A stretch of DNA of 64,000 bases. Source: Paenibacillaceae bacterium. GTDB taxonomy: Bacteria; Bacillota; Bacilli; Paenibacillales; Paenibacillaceae. Below, piece after piece: positions 51,830-60,953 of the stretch. The notes below the pieces were generated by a model, which worked only from the letters and a program-made list of their open reading frames with translations, did not search any database and was not told the origin of the DNA. Position numbers and translations under genes: made by a program. How positions within the stretch are numbered: position 1 is the stretch's first letter; each line of letters begins with the position of its first letter. The DNA is taken from assembly GCA_004134985.1 (NCBI GenBank), contig REGQ01000011.1, positions 1 through 64,000 on the forward strand, read 5' to 3'.

Positions 51830-52684
51830 CTACCAATCCGTATACAAATCGGTGCGCCGATCGCGCCAAGTCGTCACTGAGCCGCTTTCGCGGACTTTAT
51901 GGAGCAGACTGACATCCAGATCGCCCACAATGAGCATTTCCTGATTGATTTCACCAGCATTGATCAACCCAGCAGGCGGGAAAGGAATGTCGTTAGGCGC
52001 AATGATCGCCGCCTGTCCGTAATTGGCGCGCATGAAATCAACGCGGTGCAGCGAACCAACGGTACCAGTGTTTACGATATAAATCTGGTTTTCAACCGCA
52101 CGGGCATGGCAGCAGTAACGAACGCGATAGAAGCCATGACGGTCATCGGTGCAGGATGGGCAGAACACAATGTCGGCGCCCTTTGCCCTAGCCATCCGTA
52201 CAATTTCGGGAAATTCAATATCATAGCAAGTCAGCAGCGCGATTGTTCCATCTTCTGTTTCGAACACTTGCAAATCGTCACCGGGAGACATATTCCATTC
52301 CGTCACCTCCGTAGGTGTCAAATGAAGCTTCGCCTGTGAATCCACCTTGCCGTCAGGGTGAAACAGAAACGCCGTGTTGCGGCGCGTGCCCTGCACCTCA
52401 ACAACATGCGTGCCTCCAATAATATACAAATCATATTGGGCGGCCAATTGCTTGAACAGCGCCAAATAAGCTTCCGTAAACTCGGAAAGCCGCTCAATGG
52501 GCAGTGGTTCCCCTTGCTCGTCACCGATCGACAACAGCTGTGTGGTCAGAAATTCAGGGAACAGCACATAGCGCGCGCTGTATTCCGTCGCATTGCGCAC
52601 ATGATGGGTAACCTGCTCGGCAAACTCATCAAAAGAACGAATATCTTTTAGATTATATTGCACTGCTGCAACGCGAATTGTCAT
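51830..52684 (-). CDS. Carbon-nitrogen hydrolase (nitrilase superfamily)
   Basis: A 284-residue amidase of the nitrilase fold. The Glu-Lys-Cys triad is visible as Glu in VLFPEFLTTQ, Lys in AKLHLTPTE and the nucleophile Cys in LLTCYDIEFPE. Such enzymes hydrolyse amides or nitriles to acids and ammonia. I use the ATG at 52684; a GTG four codons earlier is too close to the AAGGAG site. It is the first gene of the four-gene operon with two GNATs and a PhnP-like hydrolase. The pairing with a GNAT recalls the fused YhcX protein. Confidence 0.85.
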   Translation of the reverse strand: MTIRVAAVQYNLKDIRSFDEFAEQVTHHVRNATEYSARYVLFPEFLTTQLLSIGDEQGEPLPIERLSEFTEAYLALFKQLAAQYDLYIIGGTHVVEVQGTRRNTAFLFHPDGKVDSQAKLHLTPTEVTEWNMSPGDDLQVFETEDGTIALLTCYDIEFPEIVRMARAKGADIVFCPSCTDDRHGFYRVRYCCHARAVENQIYIVNTGTVGSLHRVDFMRANYGQAAIIAPNDIPFPPAGLINAGEINQEMLIVGDLDVSLLHKVRESGSVTTWRDRRTDLYTDW

Positions 52685-52851
52685 CGTTAAATGCACGCTC
52701 CTTACATTAGATAATTCTCATTTATTTTTAATAAAAGGTCGAAAACAGTGATATCACTCATTTTATTCTCTCTTTGTTAAAAATTAGGAAATATGTATTG
52801 TGCTATATTGTTTGTGAGCCAATAACAAATTTTTTAGTTGGAGGGATTTAC

Positions 52852-53343
52852 TTGCAACAGGCCAAAACAAGTATCGCAAAAGTCATCTTAGCAGGTCTAT
52901 GCATGAGCTTACTGTGGCTGGGACTTGGATTTACGGAGACATCACATGCAGCGGAAACTGCAGCCGTCTCAAAAGCAGACAAAATTATAAGCGCAGGCAA
53001 AAAATATTTAGGCGTGAAGTACAAGTTTGGGGCGCCCGCAGGTGTCACTTACGCATTCGACTGCTCTTCATTTACCCAATTCATTTATAAACGCAATGGC
53101 ATTTCGTTGCCTCGCACAGCCAAATCACAAGCGACCCGCGGACATGCGGTTTCCAAAGCAAACTTGAAAAAGGGTGATCTCGTCTTCTTTAAGGTTAAGG
53201 GACGCAGTGGCATTGCGCATGTTGCCGTCTATGTCGGAAACAATAAAATTTTGCACACCTACGGAAAAGGCGGCGTAACCTACTCTAATTTGAATTCGGC
53301 GCATTGGAAGAAGAACTACATTAAAGCACGCCGTGTTATTTAG
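52852..53343 (+). CDS. Secreted NlpC/P60 endopeptidase
   Basis: A 163-residue NlpC/P60 cysteine peptidase. The start is a TTG at 52852 with GGAGG 7 nt upstream; the product then opens with a signal peptide (about residues 1-38, ending near SHAAETAA). The catalytic Cys is in FDCSSFTQFIY, His in GIAHVAVYVG and a third polar residue in ILHTYGKG. It should cut peptidoglycan stem peptides outside the membrane. No SH3 or LysM domain is attached, so wall binding relies on the catalytic domain alone. It converges on the sensor kinase gene; their shared terminator overlaps the kinase stop codon. Confidence 0.87.
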   Translation: MQQAKTSIAKVILAGLCMSLLWLGLGFTETSHAAETAAVSKADKIISAGKKYLGVKYKFGAPAGVTYAFDCSSFTQFIYKRNGISLPRTAKSQATRGHAVSKANLKKGDLVFFKVKGRSGIAHVAVYVGNNKILHTYGKGGVTYSNLNSAHWKKNYIKARRVI

Positions 53344-53410
53344 TGCGCTTGCAATGAATCATAGACGGCCACTACCGTACTTTTCATCGATCTGACAGAT
53401 GTTAAATAGG

Positions 53411-53450
53411 AGCCACTGATCGGCCTGCACGCCGATCAGTGGCTTTTCTT
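53411..53450. terminator. Bidirectional terminator overlapping the kinase stop codon
   Basis: AGCCACTGATCGGC (53411-53424) and GCCGATCAGTGGCT (53431-53444) form a perfect 14-bp stem with a 6-nt loop, followed by TTTCTT. The kinase stop codon (53436-53438) lies inside the right arm. Confidence 0.85.
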
Positions 53451-54797
53451 CGGAAATTGCAGCGCAATCGTAGTCCCGAGATTCGGCTTGCTGAATACAT
53501 CGATATTTCCTTCATGAAGATCCACGATCCGCTTCGCAATCGACATGCCCAGTCCAACACCCCCGGTAGCTCTCCGCCTTGCCCCGTCTACCCGGTAAAA
53601 CCGTTCAAACAAATAGGCAATCTCTTCCTCAGGAATGCCGATGCCTTTATCAGCTACCAAAATCCGGATCATTGATTTGGTCGAGGTGATCGTAATGTCA
53701 ATCGGCTCTTTGCTGTACTTGATCGCATTGTCGAGCAATATGACGAACAGCTGGCGCATCTTGTCCCGGTCTGCGGTCATCATGACACCGATGGGCTCGG
53801 AATGGACCCGAATCGTCCGGTTAAACGTCGTGTGAAGCATTTTGGCCAGCTCGTCGACCATCTTCACAACGTCAAAACTGCTTAACCTTAGCCAGTCTTC
53901 CTGCTCCGCCTCCGCAAGCGTCAACATTGATTTCGTCAAGTTTTGCAAGCGCTGCGCCTCCTTGGAAATCGCCTGTACAGCCTCGTCCCTGATTTTCTCA
54001 TCGTTCCTGCCCCAACGTTCCAGCATACCGGCGTAACTGCTAATTACCGTCAACGGGGTTTTCAATTCATGGGATGCATCGGCGACAAACTGCTTTTGCC
54101 TCTCAAAGGTGCGGTCCAGCCTTTCAATCATCTGATTGAAAGCCCGAACGAGCTGCTGCAGCTCTGCCGACTCCTCCTTGCCATCCATCTCAATCTGCCT
54201 GAGCTTACCGCTTCGGTCGATTTCCCTCATCGTCTGCACCATATGCTGAATTGGAGCGGTAAGCCGCGACGTAAACCAGTACGTGCCGAAGATCGCGAAC
54301 AGAATCGCCCCCAGACTCGTCACACTAAGCGCTCCAACTAATATTTGCAAATAGCTGTCCAGCAGATTGAGCTTGCGCGCAATCTCAAGCATGCCGATGA
54401 CTTCCATCTTGTTGTACAGCGGGACTTTCAAGTACATAACTCGCTTGGAAGGGAACGTTTTGATGCCCGTATCATGCTTCCAGCTAAACTCAACCGGCAT
54501 GGATAACAGCTCTTCATCCGAACCGATGACATTGACCACATTGCCCTGCAAATTGACAATCCGAATCATTTCATTCACATTATAAAATTCGCTAAGCAAA
54601 TCCGGATTGGATAGATAAGAAACCTCCTGGATTTTCTTATTGTCCAGCAGCAGGTTGACCTTATTGCTTAGCAATTGCTGTTCTGTGCGGGTTGTTATCT
54701 TAATGACGAAGAAATAGACGAAAATGTTGAATAAAATCAAAATGAAAATTAACCAAAATATGGTGAATAATGTAAACCTCTTGCGAAGCGTCATCAT
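53436..54797 (-). CDS. Sensor histidine kinase
   Basis: A 453-residue membrane kinase: TM1 (about 12-35), an extracytoplasmic sensor of about 120 residues, TM2 (about 160-180), HAMP (182-240), HisKA with the phosphorylated His in ADASHELKTPLTVI, and HATPase_c with DNAIKYSKEP, DKGIGIPEEE and GVGLGMSI. It overlaps the response regulator gene by 4 bp (start and stop intermingle) and forms an OmpR-type pair with it. The neighbour on the other strand is an NlpC/P60 peptidase, so an envelope signal is possible but unproved. Confidence 0.88.
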   Translation of the reverse strand: MMTLRKRFTLFTIFWLIFILILFNIFVYFFVIKITTRTEQQLLSNKVNLLLDNKKIQEVSYLSNPDLLSEFYNVNEMIRIVNLQGNVVNVIGSDEELLSMPVEFSWKHDTGIKTFPSKRVMYLKVPLYNKMEVIGMLEIARKLNLLDSYLQILVGALSVTSLGAILFAIFGTYWFTSRLTAPIQHMVQTMREIDRSGKLRQIEMDGKEESAELQQLVRAFNQMIERLDRTFERQKQFVADASHELKTPLTVISSYAGMLERWGRNDEKIRDEAVQAISKEAQRLQNLTKSMLTLAEAEQEDWLRLSSFDVVKMVDELAKMLHTTFNRTIRVHSEPIGVMMTADRDKMRQLFVILLDNAIKYSKEPIDITITSTKSMIRILVADKGIGIPEEEIAYLFERFYRVDGARRRATGGVGLGMSIAKRIVDLHEGNIDVFSKPNLGTTIALQFPKKSH

Positions 54798-55492
54798 TCC
54801 GGCTCCTTCAGCATATATCCGACGCCGCGCACCGTGTGAATCAACTTAAAGCGGAAACCTTTATCGATTTTTTGGCGCAAATAACGGATATAAACATCGA
54901 CGAGATTTGTTTCTCCAATAAAATCATAACCCCATACTTCCGACAAAATCTCTTCACGCGATTTCTCCTGATTTTTGTTTTCCGCGAGAAAAACAAGCAG
55001 TTCAAATTCGCGCGGCGTCAGATCGATCGCCACTTCTTTACGGAATACTTTGCGTGAGCGCAGCTCAATGACCAGATCCGTAACCTTGAGCGTATCCGAG
55101 GCTTCGGCCTCCTTGCCTTGCTGTTGGAAAATGCGAAGCAGGTTGCGTACGCGAGCCAGCATTTCTTCCATTGCAAACGGCTTGGTAATGTAATCGTTGG
55201 CGCCATGCTCAAAGCCGCTCACCTTATCAGGCACCGTGTCCCGTGCGGTGAGCAGAATAATCGGGATCGGATTGCCTGCGCTGCGCAGTCTGCGCAGCAC
55301 CTCAATGCCGTTCAGCTCGGGAAGCATCACATCAAGGAGCATCAGGTCCCATTCGCCTGACATCGCCATCTCGAGCCCCTTGCGCCCGTCTTCCGCACGC
55401 CCTACCGTGTATCCCTCATGCTCCAGCTCAAGCTGAAGCACGCGGGCAATGCTATCTTCATCTTCAACGACTAAAAGTCGATCTTGTTCCAT
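54794..55492 (-). CDS. OmpR-family response regulator
   Basis: A 232-residue regulator: a receiver domain (about 1-115) with LLVVEDEDS, the phosphoacceptor Asp in LMLLDVMLPE and Lys in ITKPFA, and a winged-helix output domain (about 135-232) with LTPREFELLVFLAENKN and YIRYLRQKID. I start at the ATG at 55492 with AAAGGTG 8 nt upstream. It is followed by its cognate kinase. Confidence 0.9.
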   Translation of the reverse strand: MEQDRLLVVEDEDSIARVLQLELEHEGYTVGRAEDGRKGLEMAMSGEWDLMLLDVMLPELNGIEVLRRLRSAGNPIPIILLTARDTVPDKVSGFEHGANDYITKPFAMEEMLARVRNLLRIFQQQGKEAEASDTLKVTDLVIELRSRKVFRKEVAIDLTPREFELLVFLAENKNQEKSREEILSEVWGYDFIGETNLVDVYIRYLRQKIDKGFRFKLIHTVRGVGYMLKEPE

Positions 55493-55619
55493 GTTGTTTT
55501 CACCTTTTTCAGCAGACCAGAACATCGGTCATTTTGTATAAATAATAAATGAACCGACGAATGAAAAGCAAGCGGAGCCGGTTTCGAGGGAATTAATGGA
55601 AGGTGCGGGTTGTCTCACT

Positions 55620-57176
55620 CTATCCGCCGTTATCCATCGACCATGCCTCTACATCCCATACCTTGGTTACCCAGTCGGCGTAAAATTCCGGTTCGTGAGA
55701 TACGAGCACAACCGTTCCGCGGTAGGCATGAAGCGCGCGTTTCAGCTCTGCTTTGGCAACTACGTCCAGGTGATTCGTCGGCTCATCGAACAGAATCCAG
55801 TTGCTCTCGCGGAGCATCAGTTTGCAAAGGCGCACCTTGGCTTGCTCGCCCCCGCTCAACTGGTTCAGATTGCGGGTAATATGCTCGTTCTTCAATCCGC
55901 AGCGGGCAAGCGCCGCCCTTACTTCATGCTGGTTCATGTGCGAAAATTCATTCCACACATCATCCAGCGGTGAAATCGCATCCGCTTTAGCCTCTTGTTC
56001 AAAATATGCCGGGAACAGGTAGTCCCCATGGTAGATTTTACCTTCAAACGGCTCAATTCTTCCTAAAATCGTCTTGAGCAAGGTGGATTTACCGACGCCG
56101 TTGCACCCGACAATCGCAATTTTGTCGCCACGCTCGACGAGCACATCCATTGTGGGCAGCAGCGGGCGGTTATACCCGATCACAAGCCCATCGGCCTGAA
56201 AAATGGTTTTGCCGCTCGTGCGCGCTTCCTTGAAATTAAATACCGGCTTGGCCGCTTCCTCCGGCTTGTCAATACGGTCAATGCGTCCAAGCTGTTTCTC
56301 TCTGCTTTTCGCACGGCCTGAAGTTGACGCTCGGGCTTTATTGCGCTGGATGAAATCTTCCTGCTTCTTAATGAAATCACGCTGTTTCTCATAAGCATCG
56401 ATATGCTGGGACTTGTTAAGATCCGCCATTTCCAAAAACTTCTCATACGTGGCGCTATATCTCGTTAGCTTGGCGAATTCCAGATGATAGATGACATCGA
56501 CCACATCATTCATAAAGCCGGTATCATGCGAGATAAGCAGAAAGGCATACGGATAGGTCTTCAGATAGGAAGTCAACCAGGTGATATGCTCTTCATCAAG
56601 GTAGTTCGTTGGCTCATCCAGCAGCAGCACTACCGGTTTCTCCAGCAGCAGCTTCGCCAGCAGAACCTTGGTGCGCTGGCCGCCGCTCAGCGCCGTAACA
56701 TCGCGATCGAGTCCGATGGCGCTAAGACCTAGACCATTAGCCATCTCCTCGACCTTGACATCAATCAAATAAAAATCGCCGATTTCGAGTTCCTCTTGAA
56801 TCTGCCCCATCCGCTCCAGCAATTGCTCAAGCAGGTCAGCATCCGCATCCCCCATCTGCATGGCGATTTCGTTCATTTCTTCTTCAAGCGCCAGCAAAGG
56901 AAGGAAAGCATCCTTCAATACGTCGCGAATCGTCTTGCCTGGCGTCAATTTTGTATGCTGGTCCAAATAGCCGTAGCGTACTTTGGGCGTCCATTCGACC
57001 CTGCCCTCGTCTTTCAGTACATGGCCCGTTAAAATATTCATCATCGTCGATTTACCGGCGCCATTCGCGCCTACGAGTCCGACATGCTCCCCGGCAAGCA
57101 GACGAAACGACACATTTCTAAATAATGTACGATCGCCAAAATTATGCGATAACTCTTCAACTGTCAACAAGCTCAT
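55620..57176 (-). CDS. ABC-F family ATPase
   Basis: A 518-residue soluble protein with two ABC ATPase modules and no membrane part. The first Walker A is GANGAGKSTMM, its signature LSGGQRTK and Walker B VVLLLDEPTNYLD; the linker (about 240-310) is rich in charged residues (KQRDFIKKQEDFIQ); the second module has GCNGVGKSTLL, LSGGEQAK and ILFDEPTNHLD. ABC-F proteins bind the ribosome; some confer antibiotic resistance and others are housekeeping. The composition and short linker favour a YkpA-like housekeeping member over a resistance protein. RBS GAGAAATGAG is weak. Confidence 0.85.
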   Translation of the reverse strand: MSLLTVEELSHNFGDRTLFRNVSFRLLAGEHVGLVGANGAGKSTMMNILTGHVLKDEGRVEWTPKVRYGYLDQHTKLTPGKTIRDVLKDAFLPLLALEEEMNEIAMQMGDADADLLEQLLERMGQIQEELEIGDFYLIDVKVEEMANGLGLSAIGLDRDVTALSGGQRTKVLLAKLLLEKPVVLLLDEPTNYLDEEHITWLTSYLKTYPYAFLLISHDTGFMNDVVDVIYHLEFAKLTRYSATYEKFLEMADLNKSQHIDAYEKQRDFIKKQEDFIQRNKARASTSGRAKSREKQLGRIDRIDKPEEAAKPVFNFKEARTSGKTIFQADGLVIGYNRPLLPTMDVLVERGDKIAIVGCNGVGKSTLLKTILGRIEPFEGKIYHGDYLFPAYFEQEAKADAISPLDDVWNEFSHMNQHEVRAALARCGLKNEHITRNLNQLSGGEQAKVRLCKLMLRESNWILFDEPTNHLDVVAKAELKRALHAYRGTVVLVSHEPEFYADWVTKVWDVEAWSMDNGG

Positions 57177-57272
57177 TTCTCTTTCGGCTCCATTCTAAGC
57201 GTTTCATAATCATTTGCAAAATACAATTACCCGCGTACCATTGTAACACAGGAAAATTAAAAAATCGTTAAT

Positions 57273-58979
57273 TTAACTTAAAAAACGGCTCCATAGCGGT
57301 TTAAGCTCATGACTTAATTGGCGATTCCAACCCCGATTATCTGTCGCCCACTTTCCGCTCCACAGACTTTGCATCCATTTCTCCGGCGTAAGCTGCGAAA
57401 TAATGACTTCCGGGGGCTCTGGAAGCAGCGACAGCCATTCCGAGCGATAACGAAAAGGCATATCCTTGTTCGCAATCCACCCTGTGTGACGGCCTGCTCG
57501 CCGCCGTGTGTCGGACAGCTGCCGAGCCAGGCTGAGCCTGGCCGGCGTCCATTTGGCAGGCAGCGGATCGGCGACAAAATAGCAGTCGTCCGCTTCCTCC
57601 AGCAACGCGCGGCACTCAGGGGCATCAAATCTTCCTGACAAATCATAGATGACCGCCTCCGCGTTCAGGTGGTCTCCGCTGCTCTGCCATTGTCCCATCG
57701 GACAATTGCCCGCGCTCAGGCCAGCCAGGCCGGCCCAGCCACTTGCTTGCGAGCCCTCACGGCTTGCTGCGGCGCTTAGAGCAACATAGCCCAGACCAGC
57801 ATCAACGCTGGCGCCGTTGTTGCTGATCTTGCCGTCTGTAGCCGCTTGCTGTGGATAAAGCGCCTGCCAGCAGATTGTCCCTTCCTGCCAGACAGTATGC
57901 GCGGCAGACAGGCGCAAATCAACTGCTCCCGGCGGCAGTTCCGGCAGCGGCGCAGCCGCTCCAGACCGCAGCAGCGCGTGCCACTCCGGCTCATTCACAG
58001 CATGCTCAATCGCACAGCAGCTTAACCGGCGGCTGCCGAGCAGCTTGGCGAGCGTAATCGCCACGAAGGTCGCGCCGGAACCGGAGCTGAGCGCCGCGAT
58101 GACGCATGTTCGCTGCCCGCTGCCGGGACGCGAGCGGTAATGGAGTGAGCCGCTGCCGGGACGTGGAGCGTGTGCGTGATGCCCGCTGCGGGCGGCGATT
58201 GTGGAGAGCGCCTCATCCGCCTCGCGGACCGAGGCAAATCTGCGCTCTGCCCGCACGTCCAGCATCCGCTCCAGGAGGGGGATAAATTGCGCACCCTCCC
58301 GCCCCAGGACCCCCGCTTGCAGCGGGTAAGTCGCACGATAGTATTGGCCGCCGCTTAACAGATAGAACAGCAGCGCCCCAAGCCCGTAGATGTCAGCCCG
58401 GGCATCGCTTTGCCCGGACTCGGCCTGCTCAGGCGCTGCGAAGCCGGGGGTGCCAAGCTGCAATGTATCTCCAGCCTGGGCAAACTTGTAGGTTCTCGCA
58501 ATGCCCAGATCAATAAGTTTGAGATGTCCGCTCCGGTCGAGCATCACATTCGCTGGTTTAAGATCCCGATGAATGACCGGCGGCGATTGGCGATGCAGAT
58601 AATCGAGCACAGCGCATAGCTGCATGGCAATGCGCAAAATGTCGTCCATATGAAGCTTTTTAGCGTTGCGTTCGAAATAATGCTGCAGGTTCTCGCCCTC
58701 CACATAGTCTGTCACCATAAACATAATCCCTTCCTCATTCGGTGCAACAAAATCAGTGATGACCGGCAGCTGCGGGTGATTAAGCGCCATCAGCAACCCT
58801 GCCTCCTGGGCAAGACATTCATAGTCCTCCGCTCGAGCATAAGCCACCTTGACGGCGCGAAGCTTGCCGCCAAGCTGGAGATCCTCCGCAGCATATACAC
58901 TGCTCATTCCTCCTGCACCCAGTTTATGTACGATCCGGTAACGAGATCCGATTAATGTACCGACCTGCAATCCTCTCAT
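57273..58979 (-). CDS. Serine/threonine protein kinase fused to a CpaE/MinD-like domain
   Basis: A 568-residue protein. The first 280 residues are a Hanks-type kinase: the Gly loop LGAGGMSSVYAAED, the ATP Lys in RAVKVAYAR, HRDLKPANVM, DLG in LIDLGIAR and GTPGFAAPEQAESG. After a short Ser/Gly/His-rich linker comes a 270-residue domain that begins CVIAALSSGSGATFVAITLA, which resembles the P-loop of CpaE/MinD ATPases but lacks both lysines of the deviant Walker A, so it probably does not hydrolyse ATP. No transmembrane helix and no PASTA repeats are present, unlike PrkC. I start at the ATG at 58979 with GGGAGGAAG 5 nt upstream. The fused domain may localise the kinase or bind another ParA-type partner. 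Confidence 0.78.
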   Translation of the reverse strand: MRGLQVGTLIGSRYRIVHKLGAGGMSSVYAAEDLQLGGKLRAVKVAYARAEDYECLAQEAGLLMALNHPQLPVITDFVAPNEEGIMFMVTDYVEGENLQHYFERNAKKLHMDDILRIAMQLCAVLDYLHRQSPPVIHRDLKPANVMLDRSGHLKLIDLGIARTYKFAQAGDTLQLGTPGFAAPEQAESGQSDARADIYGLGALLFYLLSGGQYYRATYPLQAGVLGREGAQFIPLLERMLDVRAERRFASVREADEALSTIAARSGHHAHAPRPGSGSLHYRSRPGSGQRTCVIAALSSGSGATFVAITLAKLLGSRRLSCCAIEHAVNEPEWHALLRSGAAAPLPELPPGAVDLRLSAAHTVWQEGTICWQALYPQQAATDGKISNNGASVDAGLGYVALSAAASREGSQASGWAGLAGLSAGNCPMGQWQSSGDHLNAEAVIYDLSGRFDAPECRALLEEADDCYFVADPLPAKWTPARLSLARQLSDTRRRAGRHTGWIANKDMPFRYRSEWLSLLPEPPEVIISQLTPEKWMQSLWSGKWATDNRGWNRQLSHELKPLWSRFLS

Positions 58980-59009
58980 TCGCTCTTCCTCCCTAAAACA
59001 ATAAAATGC

Positions 59010-59061
59010 AAAAAATCCCGGACAAGACACGAGCGCAGCAGCGCTCATGTCCATCCGGGAT
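59010..59061 (-). terminator. Strong terminator of the repair/modification gene run
   Basis: Outer arms ATCCCGGA and TCCGGGAT enclose GAGCG/CGCTC; on the minus strand a run of T follows (complement of 59010-59014). It lies 80 bp after the stop of the methyltransferase gene. Confidence 0.8.
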
Positions 59062-59141
59062 GCTTTCCCTGATCGTCATGGTCTATTGATAAATTATAAC
59101 AGCTTGCAGTGGAAGAACAAAATCTTTTTGGTTCCTGCCAC

Positions 59142-60158
59142 TTATTTTTTAATGGCGTACAACGTTATTTCGTCACGGTTGTGGAACAATTGCTTGGCCT
59201 TGATCACCTGGAAACCTTCCTCCAGGCGGGCAATGACATTGCGGATCGTCTGCAGCGGCTTGCGGTGCATGAGTTTCACGGTAATAATCGCGCTGCCTCC
59301 AGTGACAAGGGCGGGATGAAGATCCAGCACCAGCTTGCACATTTGCATTGGGCTCCAGCTCATATCACAGACGAACAGATCGAATGATCCCGGCTCAAAG
59401 GTAATATCCGCCGCATTTTTCTTCAAATAGCGCAGACGCTCATGTCCGCTTAACGACGGATGCAAATCGGCCGGATCAACGGCGGTAACCTGCAATCCGC
59501 GCTCCAGCAGCAGCGAGGTCCATCCGCCGGGGGAAGCGCCGATATCAAGCGCGCGAGTAAATCCCGCAAGCGGAAGCGCAAGTGCTCGCTCGGCCTCCAG
59601 CAGCTTGAATTTGGCCCGGGAAATCTGTCCTTCCTCGCGCTGGAACCGCACTGCACCGCCCGGCCAATCGGACAGCATGTCCTGCGGAGCAGCGATGCCG
59701 ACCAGCATCCGATCCTCTACCGCATAAATCGAAATAATAATTTCCGGCTGCTGCAGGGACGGCTCGCTGTCCATTTCCGCCAGCACTGCATCGATAACCG
59801 CCTTCGTGTCAGCCGCGGAGTACGGAAACTGACTGTTCTGCACACGGCGGATATGCACGGCGGTTGCCTTGCCGACCAGCAAGCGTTCAGAATGGCGGAT
59901 AATCTCAGACAGTTCCTGCAGGTCATCCGCGCTTCCGGTTACCGGAATTTCCTTGTCTACCGGCTGGATATGACGCAGAAAAATCGGTTCTTGAACGGCA
60001 ATGATGTGCAGCACTTCCTCCCTGCTGTCCGTCGTCTCCATTAGAAACACTTCTCCAGCCGCCAGCTGCACGAATTTAACCGACGGCAGCAGGCGGCGAA
60101 GCTCCTCCATCGCATAAGTTGCAAATCCCCTGTTGGCCGTTCCGATCCAGCGGGTCAC
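59142..60158 (-). CDS. RlmM/FtsJ-like RNA methyltransferase
   Basis: A 338-residue protein with an N-terminal domain of about 190 residues, resembling THUMP-containing proteins, and a C-terminal SAM-dependent methyltransferase with ALDIGASPGGWTSLLLERG, an acidic residue in VTAVDPADL, LFVCDMSWSP and the late ITVKLM. The K-D-K-E set of RrmJ-type 2'-O-methyltransferases is partly visible. RlmM methylates C2498 of 23S rRNA. I start at the GTG at 60158: AAGGTG lies 7 nt upstream, and the GTGA overlap with the stop of the ABC ATPase gene implies coupled translation; the longer frame to 60191 has no site. Confidence 0.75.
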   Translation of the reverse strand: MTRWIGTANRGFATYAMEELRRLLPSVKFVQLAAGEVFLMETTDSREEVLHIIAVQEPIFLRHIQPVDKEIPVTGSADDLQELSEIIRHSERLLVGKATAVHIRRVQNSQFPYSAADTKAVIDAVLAEMDSEPSLQQPEIIISIYAVEDRMLVGIAAPQDMLSDWPGGAVRFQREEGQISRAKFKLLEAERALALPLAGFTRALDIGASPGGWTSLLLERGLQVTAVDPADLHPSLSGHERLRYLKKNAADITFEPGSFDLFVCDMSWSPMQMCKLVLDLHPALVTGGSAIITVKLMHRKPLQTIRNVIARLEEGFQVIKAKQLFHNRDEITLYAIKK

Positions 60159-60937
60159 AGTGATGCACCTTGCAGCGCTACCCGAATCCACGGACGGTCA
60201 TGCGACCACTCCACTTCAATCGGAAGGTCATAAGCTTTGCTGAGCGTTTCGCCAGTCAGCACTTCATGCTTTGGTCCAGAAGCTGCAATCTTGCCTTCGT
60301 GAATCAACGCCACATGGGTAAAAAGCGGAATGATTTCTTCAATATGATGCGTGACATAGACAGACATCATGTCCTGCGAGCCTAGACGGTTCAGTTCCCG
60401 GAGAAATTTCTCACGTTCGTACAGATCAAGCCCTGCACAAGGCTCATCAAGAATGAGCAGCTCGGGTTGCGACATCAGGGAGCGTGCGAGCAGCGCTTTT
60501 TTGCGCTCGCCTTGGGATAAAGTACCCAGCGGCTGATCCGCCAAATGTCCGATTCCCACATTGTCCAGCATCGCGCGCGCTTTCGACTTCACCTCGTCGT
60601 CAATTTCCTGATAAAACCGCAAGAAGGCATATTCGCCTGTCGCGACAACTTCCCAAACGGTGTCGGCTAGCGTCAGCTTCTCAATCAGCGATTGGCTGAT
60701 ATAGCCAATCTTCTTGCGAACCTCCCGAACATCGCAACTGCCAAAACGGTTGCCCAGCACATCCACTGACCCCGAGGTCGGAAACATATAGCCAGTCAGC
60801 ATTTCCAGCAGCGTCGTTTTTCCCGAGCCGTTGCGGCCGAGGATCGCCCATTGCTCTCCCTTGCGCATATGAAGGTTAATGCCATCTAAAATTGTGCGCT
60901 CTTCACGGCGCAAATATAAATTCTGTAAGTGGATCAT
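60155..60937 (-). CDS. ABC transporter ATP-binding protein (YlmA-like)
   Basis: A 260-residue ABC ATPase with Walker A LGRNGSGKTTLLEML, signature LSQGERKKALLA, Walker B LLILDEPCAGLD and H-loop VYVTHHIEE. The closest type I know is B. subtilis YlmA, an ATPase without an adjoining permease. The same holds here: none of its neighbours has membrane helices. It precedes the RlmM-like gene with a 4-bp overlap. The transported substrate, if any, is unknown; it may act as a soluble regulator of nucleic-acid or envelope processes. Confidence 0.8.
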   Translation of the reverse strand: MIHLQNLYLRREERTILDGINLHMRKGEQWAILGRNGSGKTTLLEMLTGYMFPTSGSVDVLGNRFGSCDVREVRKKIGYISQSLIEKLTLADTVWEVVATGEYAFLRFYQEIDDEVKSKARAMLDNVGIGHLADQPLGTLSQGERKKALLARSLMSQPELLILDEPCAGLDLYEREKFLRELNRLGSQDMMSVYVTHHIEEIIPLFTHVALIHEGKIAASGPKHEVLTGETLSKAYDLPIEVEWSHDRPWIRVALQGASL

Positions 60938-60953
60938 TTGCTATCACCTGAAT

